From assembly GCF_000003815.2 (NCBI RefSeq), contig NC_049985.1, positions 11,709,699-11,773,698 on the forward strand: a DNA stretch of 64,000 bases. The letters are read 5' to 3'. This stretch comes from Branchiostoma floridae (Eukaryota; Chordata; Leptocardii; Amphioxiformes; Branchiostomatidae). How positions within the stretch are numbered: the stretch's first letter is position 1; every line of letters begins with the position of its first letter. Below are positions 33,001-45,290 of this stretch, piece after piece. A program made the translations under genes and the position numbers. The notes beneath the pieces are model-generated. The model was not told where the DNA came from. It worked only from the letters and a program-made list of their open reading frames with translations, and searched no databases.

Positions 33001-36000
33001 TAGTAAAGGGACTGCATGCATTGTTATATACCACTACCTGATGCATGGGAACTTAACTCAGCTTGTCACAGCTTTATACTCTCCTTAGGAGCAGTCTATG
33101 GTGAAATGTTCAGATCATCCTTGCCAGCTCTATACGTAACAAGTGAAATGTATCTGGAAAATAGCTGTAAAGACTTTATATGCCCAAACAGCAGTCCCCA
33201 CCTTTTATAGCATAAAACCACTTCAGGAGGTCTAAAGAAAACTGCCTTCTGCAGCTACTTGCATCTCAACAAAACCACCTTTACCTTTGTATTGTTAACA
33301 TACTGCCCCTCCGTCAGTTTGCATTCCAGGAAATGCTCCCAAATTTAGGGTTATCAATCCCAATTTGATCTGCTGCTATGACACTTTAAATGGGATATGG
33401 CCATTATTTGCTGAAGAATTACAAGGAGATCCTCCAGTAGACATCGATAAGACAAGTCAAAGGTGATCCCTACCTCCTCCTGTTTTTTCTTCCTCTCTCT
33501 GGTGGGAAGCTCTGTTTGACGGAAAAGCTCTTCTGCTCGGGAGAAATCTGGTTCGATTCTTTCCTCCCACTCACGGATCTTCGTCCAGACATTGTTCTTG
33601 CCTGAAAGTGAAGGTTACAGTTGACAAGGATCATCTGTAGCCCTTTGAATTGACAAAAAGAGGTCTTGATTGGATGATGCATTAAACTAAGCATTCAAAC
33701 ATTCCTTGAGGTGAAAATGCCTCATGAAAATCAAAGGTTCTCTAATTTAGTTTCTCCTATCTTTATCTCCTTCTGACATGTTAAAACATCTTTGAGATGA
33801 TATTATAAAGATGATCATTATCTTCTTTCAAGATATCATATGGAAGGGATATACATATAGCAGTAATAAGCCTCACCTGACATAGCATGTTGTGGGATTT
33901 TAACCCAGTTAACATGCTTTAGCTTCCCTGCTGGTTTGGGTACATTTGGATGTACTGTCTCCTCCTTCCGCTCGATGAATGCAACTGGGATGCTCACACG
34001 TCCGGGGGGAGGGGGCGGCACGGGGGGAGAAGACGGAGCTGACTGAGGGGGATTTCTGGTCAGCAGGGGCGGGGGAGGGCCCGGTGGGGGTGGGGACGGG
34101 GAAGGGGACATTGATGTAGGTATGGGGGAGACGGTTTCTGTGGCAACTACTGCTTGCCCCTCTGCTGTGAAGACAACAATCGTGCCTGGTTGGGAAGACT
34201 GAGGTTGGGTGTAGCTGTAGGTGCCCTCGATCAGGGCATTTGCCGTGCTGATTGGGTACGCGTTTGTGGCAACTGTGGCCGCTAAGGTAGAGGATGCAAT
34301 GGTGACAATTGTTGTACCAGCTATTCCTGTTGATGGGATAACCTGGCCAGTGGTGGTGTACAGCATTGGTGCCGCTGTGGTTGGGTACGCTGATACAGTA
34401 CTCGGGTATGGTACTACTGTGCTTGGGTATGACGCTATAGTACTTGGGTATGACGCTACAGTACTTGGGTACGACGCTACAGTACTTGGGTACGACGCTA
34501 CAGTACTTGGGTATGACGCTATAGTACTTGGGTATGATGCAGGAGCAAGGGCAGAACCAACTGCAGTTGGTACACCGGTGTACCCTGCTTCTGCATAAGA
34601 AGCTTGGTGTCGGCTTTCCTGGATGGTTTCGGAATAGCCAGGTCCTGGGTATGGTGCAGGAACAATGCTTCCACCCCCTTGCCTCTGGATGGCTTCAGCC
34701 CCTGCCTGGTTAGGGACCACTTGAGTCATTGATGTTGTGTGAGTTGCAGAGACTACAGCACTGCCCCCACTGCTTGCCGCCCTGGCATTAGCGTCCCCCA
34801 CCTTGTCTGATATTGGTATGCCCTGGCTTGGCATGGCTGCCTGAATGGGCATACTGGTACCAGAGGGTGCATATTGGACTGCTGGGTGATATGTCGGAGC
34901 CCCCATTTGTGGTCGAGGTGCCGTGGACAAAGGTGCGTTTGCAACGTTGGGCTGTGCTGGATATGGATAACGCACAGGAGGGTACTGCTCTGGGGGGAAC
35001 GGGCCACGTCTGTCGGGCACGTTCATGGAAGACATAGGAATAGCTTCTTCTCCAGTCTCTGTGTATTGCTGCATGAGGGCATTAAAGCTGGCTAACATAC
35101 GGTTAACTGCCTGGGAGGGTTCAGGGGGAGCGGGGACGGAGGCATCGGCCTGTTGGATGGACAGAACTGTTGTTGTAGACGAGGGAAACACGTCCGTTAC
35201 AATAGAACGTGGGAAAGGTGGTCGTGGGCCAATTCTTGTACCAGACAGTTCTGCACTCTCCTCTCCCATCGTGAAGGGAGTTGGTACAGCTCCTGTTGGA
35301 ATTGCCGCTTTCCTATGAACTTGTTGGCCAACTAGTTCCTCTTCTATTCGTAACAACTCATTATAATTGTACCTGTACAGCTCTTCTTCAGTTGGCCTGT
35401 GTGTAACAGGCCCTGTTTCCCTTGGAACACTCCTTACTGTCTCACCCCCAGTTTTTCCACATGATTGACACATCATGGTCCTGACTTTCTCCAGATCTAT
35501 TGTCTTTTTACCCATTCTCTTTCTTTCATTCATGAGAGCCTCTATGTCTTTCATTAGCAGATCAGTCTGTGCCTCTGAGTGAAGGTTCTTTCTGGGTCTT
35601 TCAAGTGTCCTGTTGCCACCGTCGTCGGTTCCCAGCGCTAACGTGTTCTCAATTTGCCATCTTATTTCCCGCACACCCTGCGCCAGTAGCATGTCGGCCT
35701 GGTAACGTCTTTCTAATAACGTGGCCTTCTGTACGAGCCTATCTAGGGTATCCCAGACGACATCACTGAAGGAGTCGGTAGGGTCCAGTTGTAGAAGGTT
35801 GACAAGGATGTTGAGGAATGAGGAAGCCTGAGGACTGTATGAAACCTGAAATAGAAAGAAATTTTAAATGAGAAACTTGCAAGAAAAACCTATACCTAGT
35901 TTAAAATAAGAGAATGCCCGATTAATAATGAAGGTATTTAATGTCAAAGAAGAAACAGTTGAATTGTTACCCTCACAGTTAGTAAATTCAACGTATTTCT

Positions 36001-39000
36001 GTTGTGAATTTTCTCACAGGAAAAGGTTGTTGCAACGATACGTTATCTAGGTACACCACAGCTGTGAAAGGAGATACCTTTTTAAAGATTGCATAGAAGA
36101 CATCAATGTGAGATCCCAAATCTATCTCCTCTGGATTGGACAACTCTTCCTCATCACTGAGTTTTTGCTCGTCAAAGACTTCACATTGGATCAGCAGGTC
36201 TGGGTCGTCTCCACGCCTGTGCACATGTTTAGAATGACAAGCATCAATACAACATACTGTGTGTACTATTAGTCATTGGGAAAGAAACCGTAAGCAACAT
36301 TGTTGGGATAATGTCTGCCATTTTGGTCAAAGACAAGAGACTGCCTCTGTATACAGTCATTTTGTTTTCAATGTGTCTGGATGTTTGTGCTCTTGTGTGT
36401 TTGTAACTTTTTGCATACAGTAGGTAGGCAGATCAGGAGGTGTGTGCATGTGGGAAGATGGTGTCACCTTAAAGGTCAGGCTTGCAGGAGTGACAGGAAG
36501 TAGAATGGTAGAACTAGTTGTTTATCAGACATGACAGACATTCCAGGTCATGGGGTCAATCAAAGAGGCTACTAATTCATGGGGAAATATTGTTTTGGGT
36601 CTGTCTGTTTGTGTTTTCTCTGTTACCAGTATATATTTTCCATATGCTAGTCATTGTTCACAATGGAAGTGATCAATACACACAACAGACATTTATAATG
36701 GTGATCAAGACCTTATTTTCATAATCCATGAACTACAATTATACAAGCCACATGAGAGATGCTTAAACATTCCATGGAGTCATCTCATTCCATGGAGATC
36801 TTTTAACTTGCTAATACCTTCTGCATACCTTTTGAATGTTTTGATTTTGTGTAACTCAAACATATCACAACACTGCTGTTGAATGACGACACTATGGAAA
36901 GTTTTTAATGATGTACAGTGTTTTAGAGAAGATGAGTAACTTACCTGAGATCTGTCATGATGTCAAGGAGCTGAAGCCCTAGAAGATAACATATATAATT
37001 TGGTGAAATTTTAATTATAACTAGTTAAATTATGTAAATGTCTAATTTACCTGACATAATGTCTAGTGCTGCTTTGAAATGACTGGAAAGTGCTAAGGGC
37101 AAGTTAGTGATTTCTTCCATACATTTCTACAAAGAAAATGTTGAAGCCATTAACACTTGATCAACTTAACACTTGATGACCTTTGAAATTTGAAATGCAG
37201 GACAAATCCTTAGATCTTTGCTCCCTACTTCATTCAGGGCAGAGCATAAGACTCAAGACTACTTGAAGAATTTTAAAGCATGCCCACCAATTTATCCAAA
37301 TCTCTAGGTCCCAATTAGACTCTGTACAAGGGCAATTCCAGGCTACTCAAATGGGTCCCAAGAAAGAGTGTTAAAACTTAAGAATTGATTCTCGTCATGT
37401 AATGATTGATTCTAAGGATTACCGATAAACTCATTGCGGATGCGGATCCTGTCCTCCAGATCCTCGGTGGCCACAATGATACAGTTGATGAAGGCCATGA
37501 GGGTAGACTTGTAAGTTGTCACGTCTGCGAAGCGTAGCTCGTTGATGATGAGGCTGAAGCGGTACCGCTGGTTCTTGGCAAGCTGCAAAAATGGGAAGTT
37601 TACATAAAAATCCTTTTAGAAACTTTCTGTTTCACATAGACCTTCTATATTTTTTTCTGTCTTATCAGCCCATCCAAATCAACTTTATTACCTCCTTCCA
37701 TCTGAAACTTGGGCTGTAATCAGTTGCTTCTTGCCAAACTTTTAGGCAGAAATTCAGTAAAGGATGCTCACTTAGCGACCACTACCAATAATGGCAGACG
37801 GGCCATGCCTGATGGTACAAACACAACTAGACTACCAGCCAATCAGAAAGCTAGAAAGCTATTCTGCTACTCTCAGTTTGTTGTCTCTTTTTTCACTGGC
37901 TGATGGCAGAAGAAATAAGAAGAAAGGGCCAGTATAAACAATATGTTTTCCTTCAGACACATAACTAAATACTAACAAAGAGATGGTGCTGGTGCAAGAG
38001 ACACAATTTTACTTATATTGAGCAATAGGCTCTGATTGTTTATATCAAGAGTGATGTATCAAAAGTGGTGGCAGGGTAGTCTTGTGGTTAGCATTGTTGC
38101 CTTACATGCTCAAAGGTTCAAATCCCTGGCAGGCCTCAGTGAAAGGCACTTCACCTTTGACTCAGATGAAAATGAATATATATCTTTGATTAGTTATGTC
38201 TTCTTGGATAGGACATAAAGGGAGGTCCTGTGTTGGAGGAGATGGACACCTCGAGCATGTTATTAAAATCTACCACACTTATTGAAAAGGCAAGAGTTAC
38301 ATCCTGGTCTGAGTGTATCAACCCTAAACGTCTTGTCTGTATTGACAAATCGAAATGGTGAAATTCACTTGTTACATCAATCCTTCCAAAAATGTGGTAA
38401 ACCTCAGTGAACAAATAGATAAAAATATGTTTGAATAACTTTATCATAAGCTGCCCATGGATATCAGCTTCAACATATCCAATGCACTAAGATTTCTGTC
38501 TCAGGCAGTACAAGCAACATTTCACACCCAATATGTCTTCTTTGTATTCCACTCAATATGCCTCCTTTACCCTTAGAAATAGGCTAGAGCAACAGTAACT
38601 ACTTCTTGGGGAAATTTTGCCCATCCATTTGAGAGATCCTATAGGCAAGGTTATTTCATTTGACAGATGACAGCTTCCATTGGTATGGTACTCCTAAAAA
38701 CATCTTGGTGCAGCCTTTCATAAGCAGATGTAAATTGCTTGTCAGTATGGAAGTTGCTGTTAGGTAGTCCATCCTTCACTCATACCAATGCTCGAATGTA
38801 TCATCTAATGGGAATGTGTCCCAGGCTATATCGCTTGGGCATTAAAGCTATACTATAAGTGGGTGGGGTTGTACATATATTTGCTAATAAGATAATCACA
38901 ATAAATGCACATATTATAATGGAATTAAGTGAGAATAGTCCAGCCATCCATTCATGATGTTCTTCGTCTAATAACAATTTCATTTTCAGCACCAAGGAGA

Positions 39001-42000
39001 TGTACACCCATGGAAGACATGTAGTGCCTAAAATGACTTGATTCAATGAAAATCTATTTGAAACCAGCCTATTTTAGTGTCAACATATAATTTGTACATG
39101 AATCCAGGGCATAATTTCCATGAATCCAGGTGTTTCATATGACAAAACTTAAATCTCTGGGGGTCTATTTTGTGAAAATCTGACTAAACTTTAATCTCTG
39201 GTGGTCTATTTTGTGAAAATCTGACACTAATACTCAATAACATTTGAAATGCATCACTTCATTTCCACATTAACAGAATGTTAAAAATCAATGATAAACC
39301 TGCACTGTGCTTAAATGTGATGCATGATTCTCCAGAAGGGACTCAATTCACAGTTTATGAAGATACAGGGAGGTGGCAGAATAAGCAGTGAATGAACAGT
39401 AAAATAACAATTAAAAGTAAATAGAGAATAAGTAGTCACTATATTGTCTTAGATCTACCTTAGCTATATGTGTTACAAGAGAAAAATAACATCTCACAGT
39501 GGAAGATCTAGTGTTCCAAAATAACATTTTTAAATGGTGCAAATTGCTAAAATAGAGCAACGCTGATTGCCAAATCCTTTTGTATTGCAGCCTATGTGAA
39601 GTACAAGCTATCTGAACATTTATCACATAGGACAGGTATTGATTTGGGAAACCCTTATCTGTATACTGCATAACACGTCATATGGCCATTGGCTATTCTG
39701 TGCCCTTGTTTTAAAACATTTTCTTTTTGGAAAGATTGACCATACCATTAGAAGTACTAAAACTATCAAGAATCTACAGTGAATCAAATAATAAAACACA
39801 ATTCTGGATGATGAAATGTAAAGAAAAATAGGTCGACCCATTCCAAGATACCACTAGGCGATATCTTACACTTGCAATATTGACATAACACTTATTACAG
39901 GAGTTCCTACTTGATTTATTGACCTGAGACATCACATTAGTGTACCAATATGAAATGGAATATTTACTCCAATTCATGCGAAATGTTAAGAATTGACAAA
40001 ATGAAAAGGTGAAAAGTCTCCCATAGGAAATTCCCTCCTCTCTGCAGGTGGAATATGGAATACCCCTGGGACATTCCAGCATGCAACGTTTCCGCAATAT
40101 TCCAGGAAAGGTGTGAACTGAATTTTAATGAGAGAAGTACTTGCTTTATGCATATAGACCTTCCATTGTCAATTACTCAAGGTGCCTCAAGGTTGGAAAT
40201 GCTCATGTGCATCAGTGCGAGGGAAGTGTTTTCATCTATTATTTACAGCTCTTCCAAGTATACAAGTGCCAGGAATAATCTATCAGGATGCATTACATAC
40301 TCCAATACACACCACTAGTCATAACATAGTACATCAGAAAAGTTTGCAAAATGATTCAAACATTAACAATAGGTATTATGACAATTCATGTATAAGGATT
40401 TTTAGCTAGAAACTCTGGATTTAAGTATGCCTCTACTTAATACATGATGTATAATTCATATTTCAGCTGAACCTATATCTAAAGTAGGCTTAGGTATCAG
40501 ATGGTAGAAGAATAAATGAATACTATGATCAACAAAGCCTGAACATACTGGTCACAAATGTCATCCCACCTAGTTTTGCGGAGGATGAAATTGGGCAAAT
40601 CATTATTGGGGAACTGAAATGAAAGAACCTCACTATTTTGAAAAAGAATTGGCCACAAACAGAGTGCTAAAGGAATAACATAAGCAGAGAGTATGTGACA
40701 GCATACAGACAGGGTTGGACAAGTCCACTAGTCCTTATGTTCTGGGCACGTGAAATAGCCCATTGGGCAAGCTCATGGCCTACCCCACTTGCCCGATTGG
40801 GTAAGGAAGATTTTTCAATGAGTGAGATTTTGATATGTTTGTTTCTTTTCACAGTCATGGCATCAAGCATTGTTCAACGCAGATGAAGTAGAGTCAATAA
40901 TAAAAGAATTGCATTGCTGGAAGTGAAAATGTATAGAAAAAATTCATCTAATTAAAGTAGATTTTTTCATGTACTTTTTCATGTACAAGTGAATTTTAGA
41001 AAACTTGTCCAACCCTGATACAGAGTTTTGCACCATAGTGCTACAAAGATATGAAACATAAGGATGTTGTTACCTTATAGTTTTCCAGGGCATCAATTGC
41101 GAGCTCGTAACCCTCCAGCGAGTAGACACAGATGGCGGAGAGCAGCTCAAAGACTTGTTTCTTCACCATCGTGTTCTCTGTGTCCAAGGCTGCACAAACA
41201 AATCACATATTTGTAATTCTTACTGTCAAACAATTAAGAAATTTCTTTTTAGGCTAGTAGCATGTAGGCATTGTCATTGAAGAGAAGGATAATTTTTCTT
41301 TTTAGAATGGTGTATTTTCAGAATGGTGTAAGAATATTTCCTCAGGAAAAGGTTTGATATTGAATGTCTTCTTTTTTATGGATTGTTTAACTTTATACAG
41401 CAACTTCATTTTAACAACTATACTACCCTTTTAATATATTCATAAAATCAATCATCTTTCATACGTCTTCCTGGCCTGCTGATTCAAGATCTTCTATATT
41501 AAATTCTTCTGCATATTCAATATGCTCTATTACCCCCATTTTTCACAGGACGCTCTTTTCATAAGAATACCAGTCATGCCATATTTCTTCTTTCACATTT
41601 GTAAGGAGATGAACCATAGAAGTACAAGAATGATCATAACATATTTATGTGATTAAATCATTTTTTCTTGTATTAGGCCACACCAAATTTATTTGTTGCT
41701 TCTCAGAAATGCCTCTTTTTCATTTTGAACAAAATAAAATCCCACCCCAAAAATAATACCTGTGTCAGGTTTTGCTAATTACAGAACTGTAAATATTTCC
41801 ATTCAGAGCCATATAGACATAATTTCAGTCTAAAAACAATGCCTTTTATTCAGAACAGTAGTACCAAATCAAAAGAAGGGATTCATTGCATAAAAAATGT
41901 CATTAAAATCTGAAAACTTGAATGATCCTGTTGTTTTTGTGTTATTTAAGCCGTATACCTTTACCCCATTAAATTTTTTTTTGGCCTATTGGGCTAATGT

Positions 42001-45000
42001 TTTCCTGAAAAATCCAAGAAGCAACAAATAAATTTTGTGTGGTCATAGTTGTTGATTCTGACTGTAACACCTCGAGATCATCTCCATGTCCTTGAGCCAA
42101 ATTGCATATCTTCATCTGTCAGTGCATAGAAGGTAAATGTGATGTTAAGATAGGGGTTAGCTCAATTGGCTCGGACTATTTCAGGGCACTGTTGGCAGCC
42201 ATCTTGTGGATTGATGTGTGCTTTGATAAAGTTGAATGCCTTAGAGAACCATTCTACTTCATGCATCAAAGAAACCATTTTGGGCCTGGAACAACTGAAC
42301 ACAAAGATAAAGATTATCTCACTGGACTCTACAGTAGCTATACTGAAGGAAGAACCTAATGTCTACTCGTACAGTACTGTTTATAGCAAATACAATAATT
42401 GTAGATGTGGGATATCAAATGTAGCTACAAAGCTAATAGTACATCATCCTTGCAAAGGTGGAGTGTTGAGAAAACCTAACAGATGTAACTGACATCATGC
42501 ATGTGGCAGTACGTCCCTACAATGGTGAGTTTGAATGTGGTTTTAACGCAGCTCTCTCAAAATCCAAGAATTTTACTGCTGTCATGGACATTTTGGAATA
42601 CTGAATATTTACTCTGACAATTATGCTTCTCAGATTTTTTTCAGAAAAATAATTAGACAGGGCGAAAATAATTTTTTTCAAAAGGTATCAGGTGAAGGTA
42701 TACGGATTAAATAACACAGTGTTTTTTTTACAATGAATCCCTCCTATGAGTTGTTACTAATGTTTTGAATGAAAGGCATTGTTTTTAGATTGAAATTATG
42801 TGTATGCAGCTCTGAATGGTAATATTTACAGGTTTGTGATAGCAAAACCCGTATTAATTTTCATCAGGACTTAATTTTTTTTTAAATGAAAAAAAAGTGG
42901 ACAGGCAAATCTGAGAAGCAACAAACAAAATTGGTGTGGCCTTACTGATAAAAGTAACAGAATAAGAAATACTCATGCTGACCAAGGTCACTGAGCCACA
43001 CCCTGAAAGCAAGGGATAGGATGTTATTTACATGTATGCATGCAAAATCATGGATGCCAGTTTTCAAATGAACTAACAGTCTTTCTTCATTTGAGTCAGT
43101 TGAAGGTATACTAAAGCAAAATGATATACTACCTAATCCATCCACAGCAGTTACATCCTATGGAATCTGATAAAGGAAACTGCACCACCATGAATTGTTG
43201 AGCGAACGATAGGGTGGGGCCGCAGCCATGCCATAAAATGTCTCATACGCAAAATGCTATTCTCCTTTTACATAACTATGAAAATGTAGGCCTGGGATAA
43301 ATATATGCTGACAGATTGAGCCATTCATCTGCAAATATTTTCATATAGATTTTGATCATTACAAGATTTTTCTTATTTATTTAATGTATGTTTAAACACA
43401 AATTTGCATGAATCCTTACTGGTATTCACAGTTAAGAGGATGTTATCCTGAAGGTTATGTAGGTACACAGGGTGTGAAACGTTCTCATGTTGCATGATGC
43501 ACACTACATTAGATTTATTATGGTTATTAATGATTCTGCATAATTTACTGTCTTCCTATGCTGAAAACTGGATTCATAATAAATCACATGTAGCCCTTGT
43601 GCCTTAGTGACCTCAGTGAAAAGAAAACCCTGTTTGTCACAAAACAATGTTGCAACAATATACACATATCCTATCTTGTGCAAACAAACAAAAATGAACA
43701 GTTTGATCCTAAAGGGAACATTGGAGCATAGACTTCATTGACTAAGTGAAGCATTTCTAACTCTTTGTTTTGCTTGTTTATGATCAGACTTTGCTTAATG
43801 GCTTTTACACAAACAAGGGGTACTGATACCTTATTTTTATGTAACAAAAACTGTGTTAATTTGTAGCTCTGAATTGAAATATTGTGACTTTTGAAATCAC
43901 ATAAAATCCAGATATAATGCCAAGATTTGTTGGTCAAGAATATCATTAAAAGCAGATGAGTAGAAATTTTACATGAATAAGGAATTATCATATCATAGAA
44001 TTCTATGATAATATTGTGGTTACATGACCAAGGAGCCCTGAATTGAAAGGATCATATTTCTGTTATCCTTAATTACAGTAGACATTATCTATATCAGTAT
44101 CACACACAAATATTCTCCACCGAATACAAATCTATATATGAAATGACATGATAACAAACATGTGTCCCTTTGTGTTCTATGAGTCTTACAAATCCTAAAT
44201 AACCAAGTCTCCTGCCTACAAATGATAGGATCTTGATGGAAGTATGGGGCAGGGGCCAGTATCACTCAGCACGCTTCATTATCTTTCATCCCTCACACCG
44301 GCGTCCCCTGGGGGTTCCCATGATTGGACGTTGGCACTGCCGTGATTTGGGAGAGGTCACATTGCCGAGCTGAACCCCCCACTGGTGACAACATCTGATC
44401 CTAGCTGCCAACTAAATGATTATCATTTCTGACTGTGTATAGAACCCTGAATATTGCCACCCATATTTTAGAACTGTAACATGAATGTTTTGTCCACAGA
44501 ATTTTTGCAATGTCCTAGTATTTCAATGGTTATATAGTGAGGGACAAGATTTGCAAAACTGTCACGAAGTGAAATAGTGAAAATCGAGTAAATTACGAAG
44601 TAATGAAATATTCTCACATCAAGCTGTCCAATGTGGTTTGATGCTTGAGTTGGAACGATGGATGGCTTGTAATGTACTTTTCCCCTGTGACTTTGGACTC
44701 TGCATGAAGTCCATGTGTTTATGTATGAGCTAATAAAGTCTCCTGTTATCATCCTGTGCCAAAAAGGTGTAATCACGATGACATTCACAGGTAATTTGAG
44801 CCAGCCTATTGAAAACCCACCCCTGCTAGTGATGTACATGTAGACATTGGCTGATCAAGACAGATGAGTGGTGACACAAATAGGAATATTTTTTAATACG
44901 CCCACCTTTGGCCAGTGTTCTGGTGAATTCCCTGTTTTCGATGATGTATTCCAGCCCGGTGCGCGAGTTCATCACTGCGCGAACACACCCGACACACTCC

Positions 45001-45290
45001 AGTTGGATGTAAGCGTTGGTAAAGCTGGAGAAGCCACGGTCGGACAGACGATCCAGACATTCGAACAAAACGCCCAGCCCATCCAGCTGCAGGAAGTCCT
45101 GCATCCACTCCGCGTCGCAGTGCTCCAGCTTCTTCTTCAATCCGGAGTAGTTCTGTACGGTCGGCGTACGCAGCAAACGGATGCATAGCTCGGGGTCGGC
45201 ATTCTCCAGGTTGGAGAGGGAGTCCCGGTCGAACCCCCCGTGCTGCTCGGCCGGGGGCTTCCGGGGGAGGATCCAACGCCGGCGAAACAT
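20932..45290 (-). CDS. INF2: Inverted formin 2 (INF2) orthologue
   Basis: INF2 nucleates, elongates and severs actin filaments. 21 coding exons (low-high): 44906-45290, 41074-41189, 37423-37582, 36945-36978, 36078-36216, 33877-35845, 33474-33601, 32892-32953, 32009-32111, 31402-31487, 28928-29099, 28018-28125, 27672-27742, 27428-27548, 26780-26944, 26276-26423, 26043-26136, 25538-25744, 24778-24966, 21368-23670 and 20932-21074. They total 6903 bases, with every junction in phase, giving 2300 residues against about 1250 in human INF2. INF2 identity rests on N-terminal matches ([47 protein letters not shown]) and on the WH2/DAD-like [12 protein letters not shown], which matches the INF2 form rather than FHOD or diaphanous. 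Domains: DID about 10-275, FH1 about 885-920, FH2 about 925-1320, DAD about 1325-1350, then a long disordered tail. Confidence 0.92.
21368..23670 (-). CDS. INF2: INF2 giant tail exon with LPPLPDY repeats
   Basis: A single 2303-base exon encodes about 768 residues of low-complexity sequence rich in Ser, Gln, Arg, His and Pro. There are basic clusters ([20 protein letters not shown]) and no known folded domain. Four LPPLPDY motifs lie at about 22360-22510, separated by short SSMGD/ASMGE-type linkers. The C-terminal part has an RERRRSRGW cluster. The exon is in phase with both neighbours (AG|G acceptor side, CCA G| donor side), so it is a genuine coding exon. It largely accounts for the protein being nearly twice the human length. 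The SLiM-like repeats suggest a multivalent SH3 or EVH1-type docking site, but this is a guess. Confidence 0.85.
24778..24966 (-). CDS. INF2: INF2 duplicated tail exon, copy 2
   Basis: Sixty-three codons with [16 protein letters not shown] at the start and [19 protein letters not shown] towards the end. It is clearly homologous to the exon at 25538-25744. Both exons have the same phase at both ends, so either one, both or neither can be included without a frameshift. Confidence 0.85.
25050..25240 (+). mobile_element. LINE 3' end fragment in an INF2 intron
   Basis: The plus strand reads [17 protein letters not shown] and then [11 protein letters not shown]. This is the typical C-terminus of a non-LTR retrotransposon reverse transcriptase (WNSLP followed by V.A.S...F/Y), with a short 3' tail ending in repeated TAATG. 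It sits in the intron between the two duplicated INF2 exons. Confidence 0.6.
25538..25744 (-). CDS. INF2: INF2 duplicated tail exon, copy 1
   Basis: Sixty-nine codons: [18 protein letters not shown] near the start and [19 protein letters not shown] near the end. It aligns over its whole length with 24778-24966. Ser-rich and basic, likely disordered and phosphorylatable. Both flanking introns are phase 2. Confidence 0.85.
26043..26136 (-). CDS. INF2: INF2 WH2/DAD-like exon
   Basis: Encodes [20 protein letters not shown] and a Lys-rich continuation. Human INF2 carries the matching segment in its combined WH2/DAD motif, which binds actin monomers and the N-terminal DID. The conserved spacing of Leu-Leu, Ile-Arg and Gly-Phe is kept. 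This motif is the best single marker for INF2 rather than other formins. Confidence 0.9.
26276..33601 (-). CDS. INF2: INF2 FH2 domain exons
   Basis: Ten exons from 33601 down to 26276 encode the FH2 actin-nucleating domain. Recognisable segments run in order: [100 protein letters not shown], and the terminal helix ending [18 protein letters not shown]. The GNFLN and GF.L..L.KL..TR.NK signatures of FH2 are present, so the domain looks complete. Confidence 0.92.
29140..29447. mobile_element. Degenerate hAT-type MITE copy
   Basis: Shares GGCAAGTGCATGTCCTACC-like, AAGATTTTTCCATGAGAGAG-like and GAATTTTAGAAAACTTGTCC blocks with the element at 40710-41017, in the same order. Its left end is eroded. 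It lies in an INF2 intron. Confidence 0.6.
29515..30810. repeat. Complex interspersed repeat with internal 160-bp tandem units
   Basis: Opens with a small hairpin (CATACCATAGGTATGG) and holds at least three imperfect units of about 160-165 bp, starting near 29745, 29910 and 30070. Each has CCAAATGAcCT and aATTTGGTAcAG-type motifs and most have TTGGCATACGGTACA. The overall ends are uncertain. It looks like a non-autonomous repeat in the intron between INF2 exons 10 and 11. Confidence 0.55.
33877..35845 (-). CDS. INF2: INF2 exon 6: end of DID region, long linker, FH1
   Basis: A 1969-base exon starting [14 protein letters not shown], which corresponds to the end of the N-terminal regulatory region. 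It then encodes a long Pro/Ser/Thr/Tyr-rich linker and a short FH1 ([14 protein letters not shown] and [13 protein letters not shown]) just before the FH2 entry [11 protein letters not shown]. The linker has about eight copies of a YPSTxAS heptapeptide (34394-34545), encoded by a 21-bp tandem repeat. The FH1 is much less proline-dense than in human INF2. Confidence 0.88.
34394..34545 (-). repeat. In-frame 21-bp coding minisatellite (YPSTVAS)
   Basis: Seven to eight copies of a 21-base unit (plus strand TACTTGGGTATGACGCTATAG, with C/T variants) encode YPSTVAS or YPSTIAS in INF2 exon 6. Because the unit is a multiple of three, copy-number change keeps the frame, so length polymorphism is likely. 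Confidence 0.85.
38058..38290 (+). mobile_element. Probable tRNA-derived SINE
   Basis: TAGTCTTGTGGTTAGCA at about 38077 resembles a pol III A box. GGTTCAAATCC at 38114-38124 resembles a B box, at tRNA-like spacing. There is no clean tRNA fold or anticodon stem, so it is a SINE head rather than a tRNA gene. It lies in the large intron between INF2 exons 2 and 3. Confidence 0.55.
38291..40709. other. INF2 intron sequence, nothing coding seen
   Basis: Part of the 3.5-kb intron between the exons at 37423-37582 and 41074-41189. It is AT-rich, with only short open frames lacking splice context. Confidence 0.5.
40710..41017. mobile_element. hAT-type MITE (CAGGGTTGGACAAGT ends)
   Basis: Starts CAGGGTTGGACAAGT and ends ACTTGTCCAACCCTG, a terminal inverted repeat with CAGGG ends as in many hAT elements. 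The flanks share the 7-bp ATACAGA. No transposase is encoded. A degenerate relative lies at 29140-29447. Confidence 0.7.
41675..42046. mobile_element. MITE-like element (GGCCACACCAAATTT ends), copy 1
   Basis: Begins AGGCCACACCAAATTTATTT and ends with the inverted form (AAATAAATTTTGTGTGGTC). A related, partly truncated copy lies in opposite orientation at about 42621-42944 in the same INF2 intron. The copies share TTATTTAAgCCGTATACCTT-like and GAATCCCT.C-like blocks. Confidence 0.6.
42621..42944. mobile_element. MITE-like element (GGCCACACCAAATTT ends), copy 2
   Basis: Inverted relative of 41675-42046. It keeps the GAGAAGCAACAAACAAAATT and GGTGTGGCC right end, but the left end is cut short at GCTTCTCAGA. 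Confidence 0.5.
42945..44905. other. Intron 1 of INF2, nothing coding seen
   Basis: Together with 41190-41674 this is the 3.7-kb first intron. It holds AT-rich sequence and short open frames without splice support. Confidence 0.5.
44906..45290 (-). CDS. INF2: INF2 first coding exon (start of DID)
   Basis: Begins [13 protein letters not shown] and runs into [20 protein letters not shown], then [11 protein letters not shown]. This tracks human INF2 from its [14 protein letters not shown] region. The start is the only in-frame ATG before that block; the N-terminus before the conserved block is short and Arg-rich. It ends AAA G|GTGGGC, joining [11 protein letters not shown] of the next exon. Confidence 0.88.

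Noticed and set aside
34221-34598. Plus-strand frame with VLGYDAT repeats
   Set aside because: It is the antisense shadow of the YPSTVAS minisatellite in INF2 exon 6.
37051-37126. A minus-strand open segment ([15 protein letters not shown] and on) with good splice sites between INF2 exons 3 and 4
   Set aside because: It is 76 bases and its 5' side is in phase 0, whereas the upstream exon ends in phase 1. Inclusion gives a stop codon. Joining 37423 directly to 36978 restores the conserved RNEFIGLQLLD, so this is not a normal exon. An alternative first exon starting at its internal Met cannot be excluded.
38070-38130. Possible tRNA gene
   Set aside because: A- and B-box-like sequences are present, but no cloverleaf or anticodon stem forms. 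It is better described as a SINE head.
33836-45290. Initial reading of the formin as FHOD1/FHOD3
   Set aside because: The N-terminal blocks ([30 protein letters not shown]) and the [12 protein letters not shown] motif match INF2, and FHOD proteins lack them.
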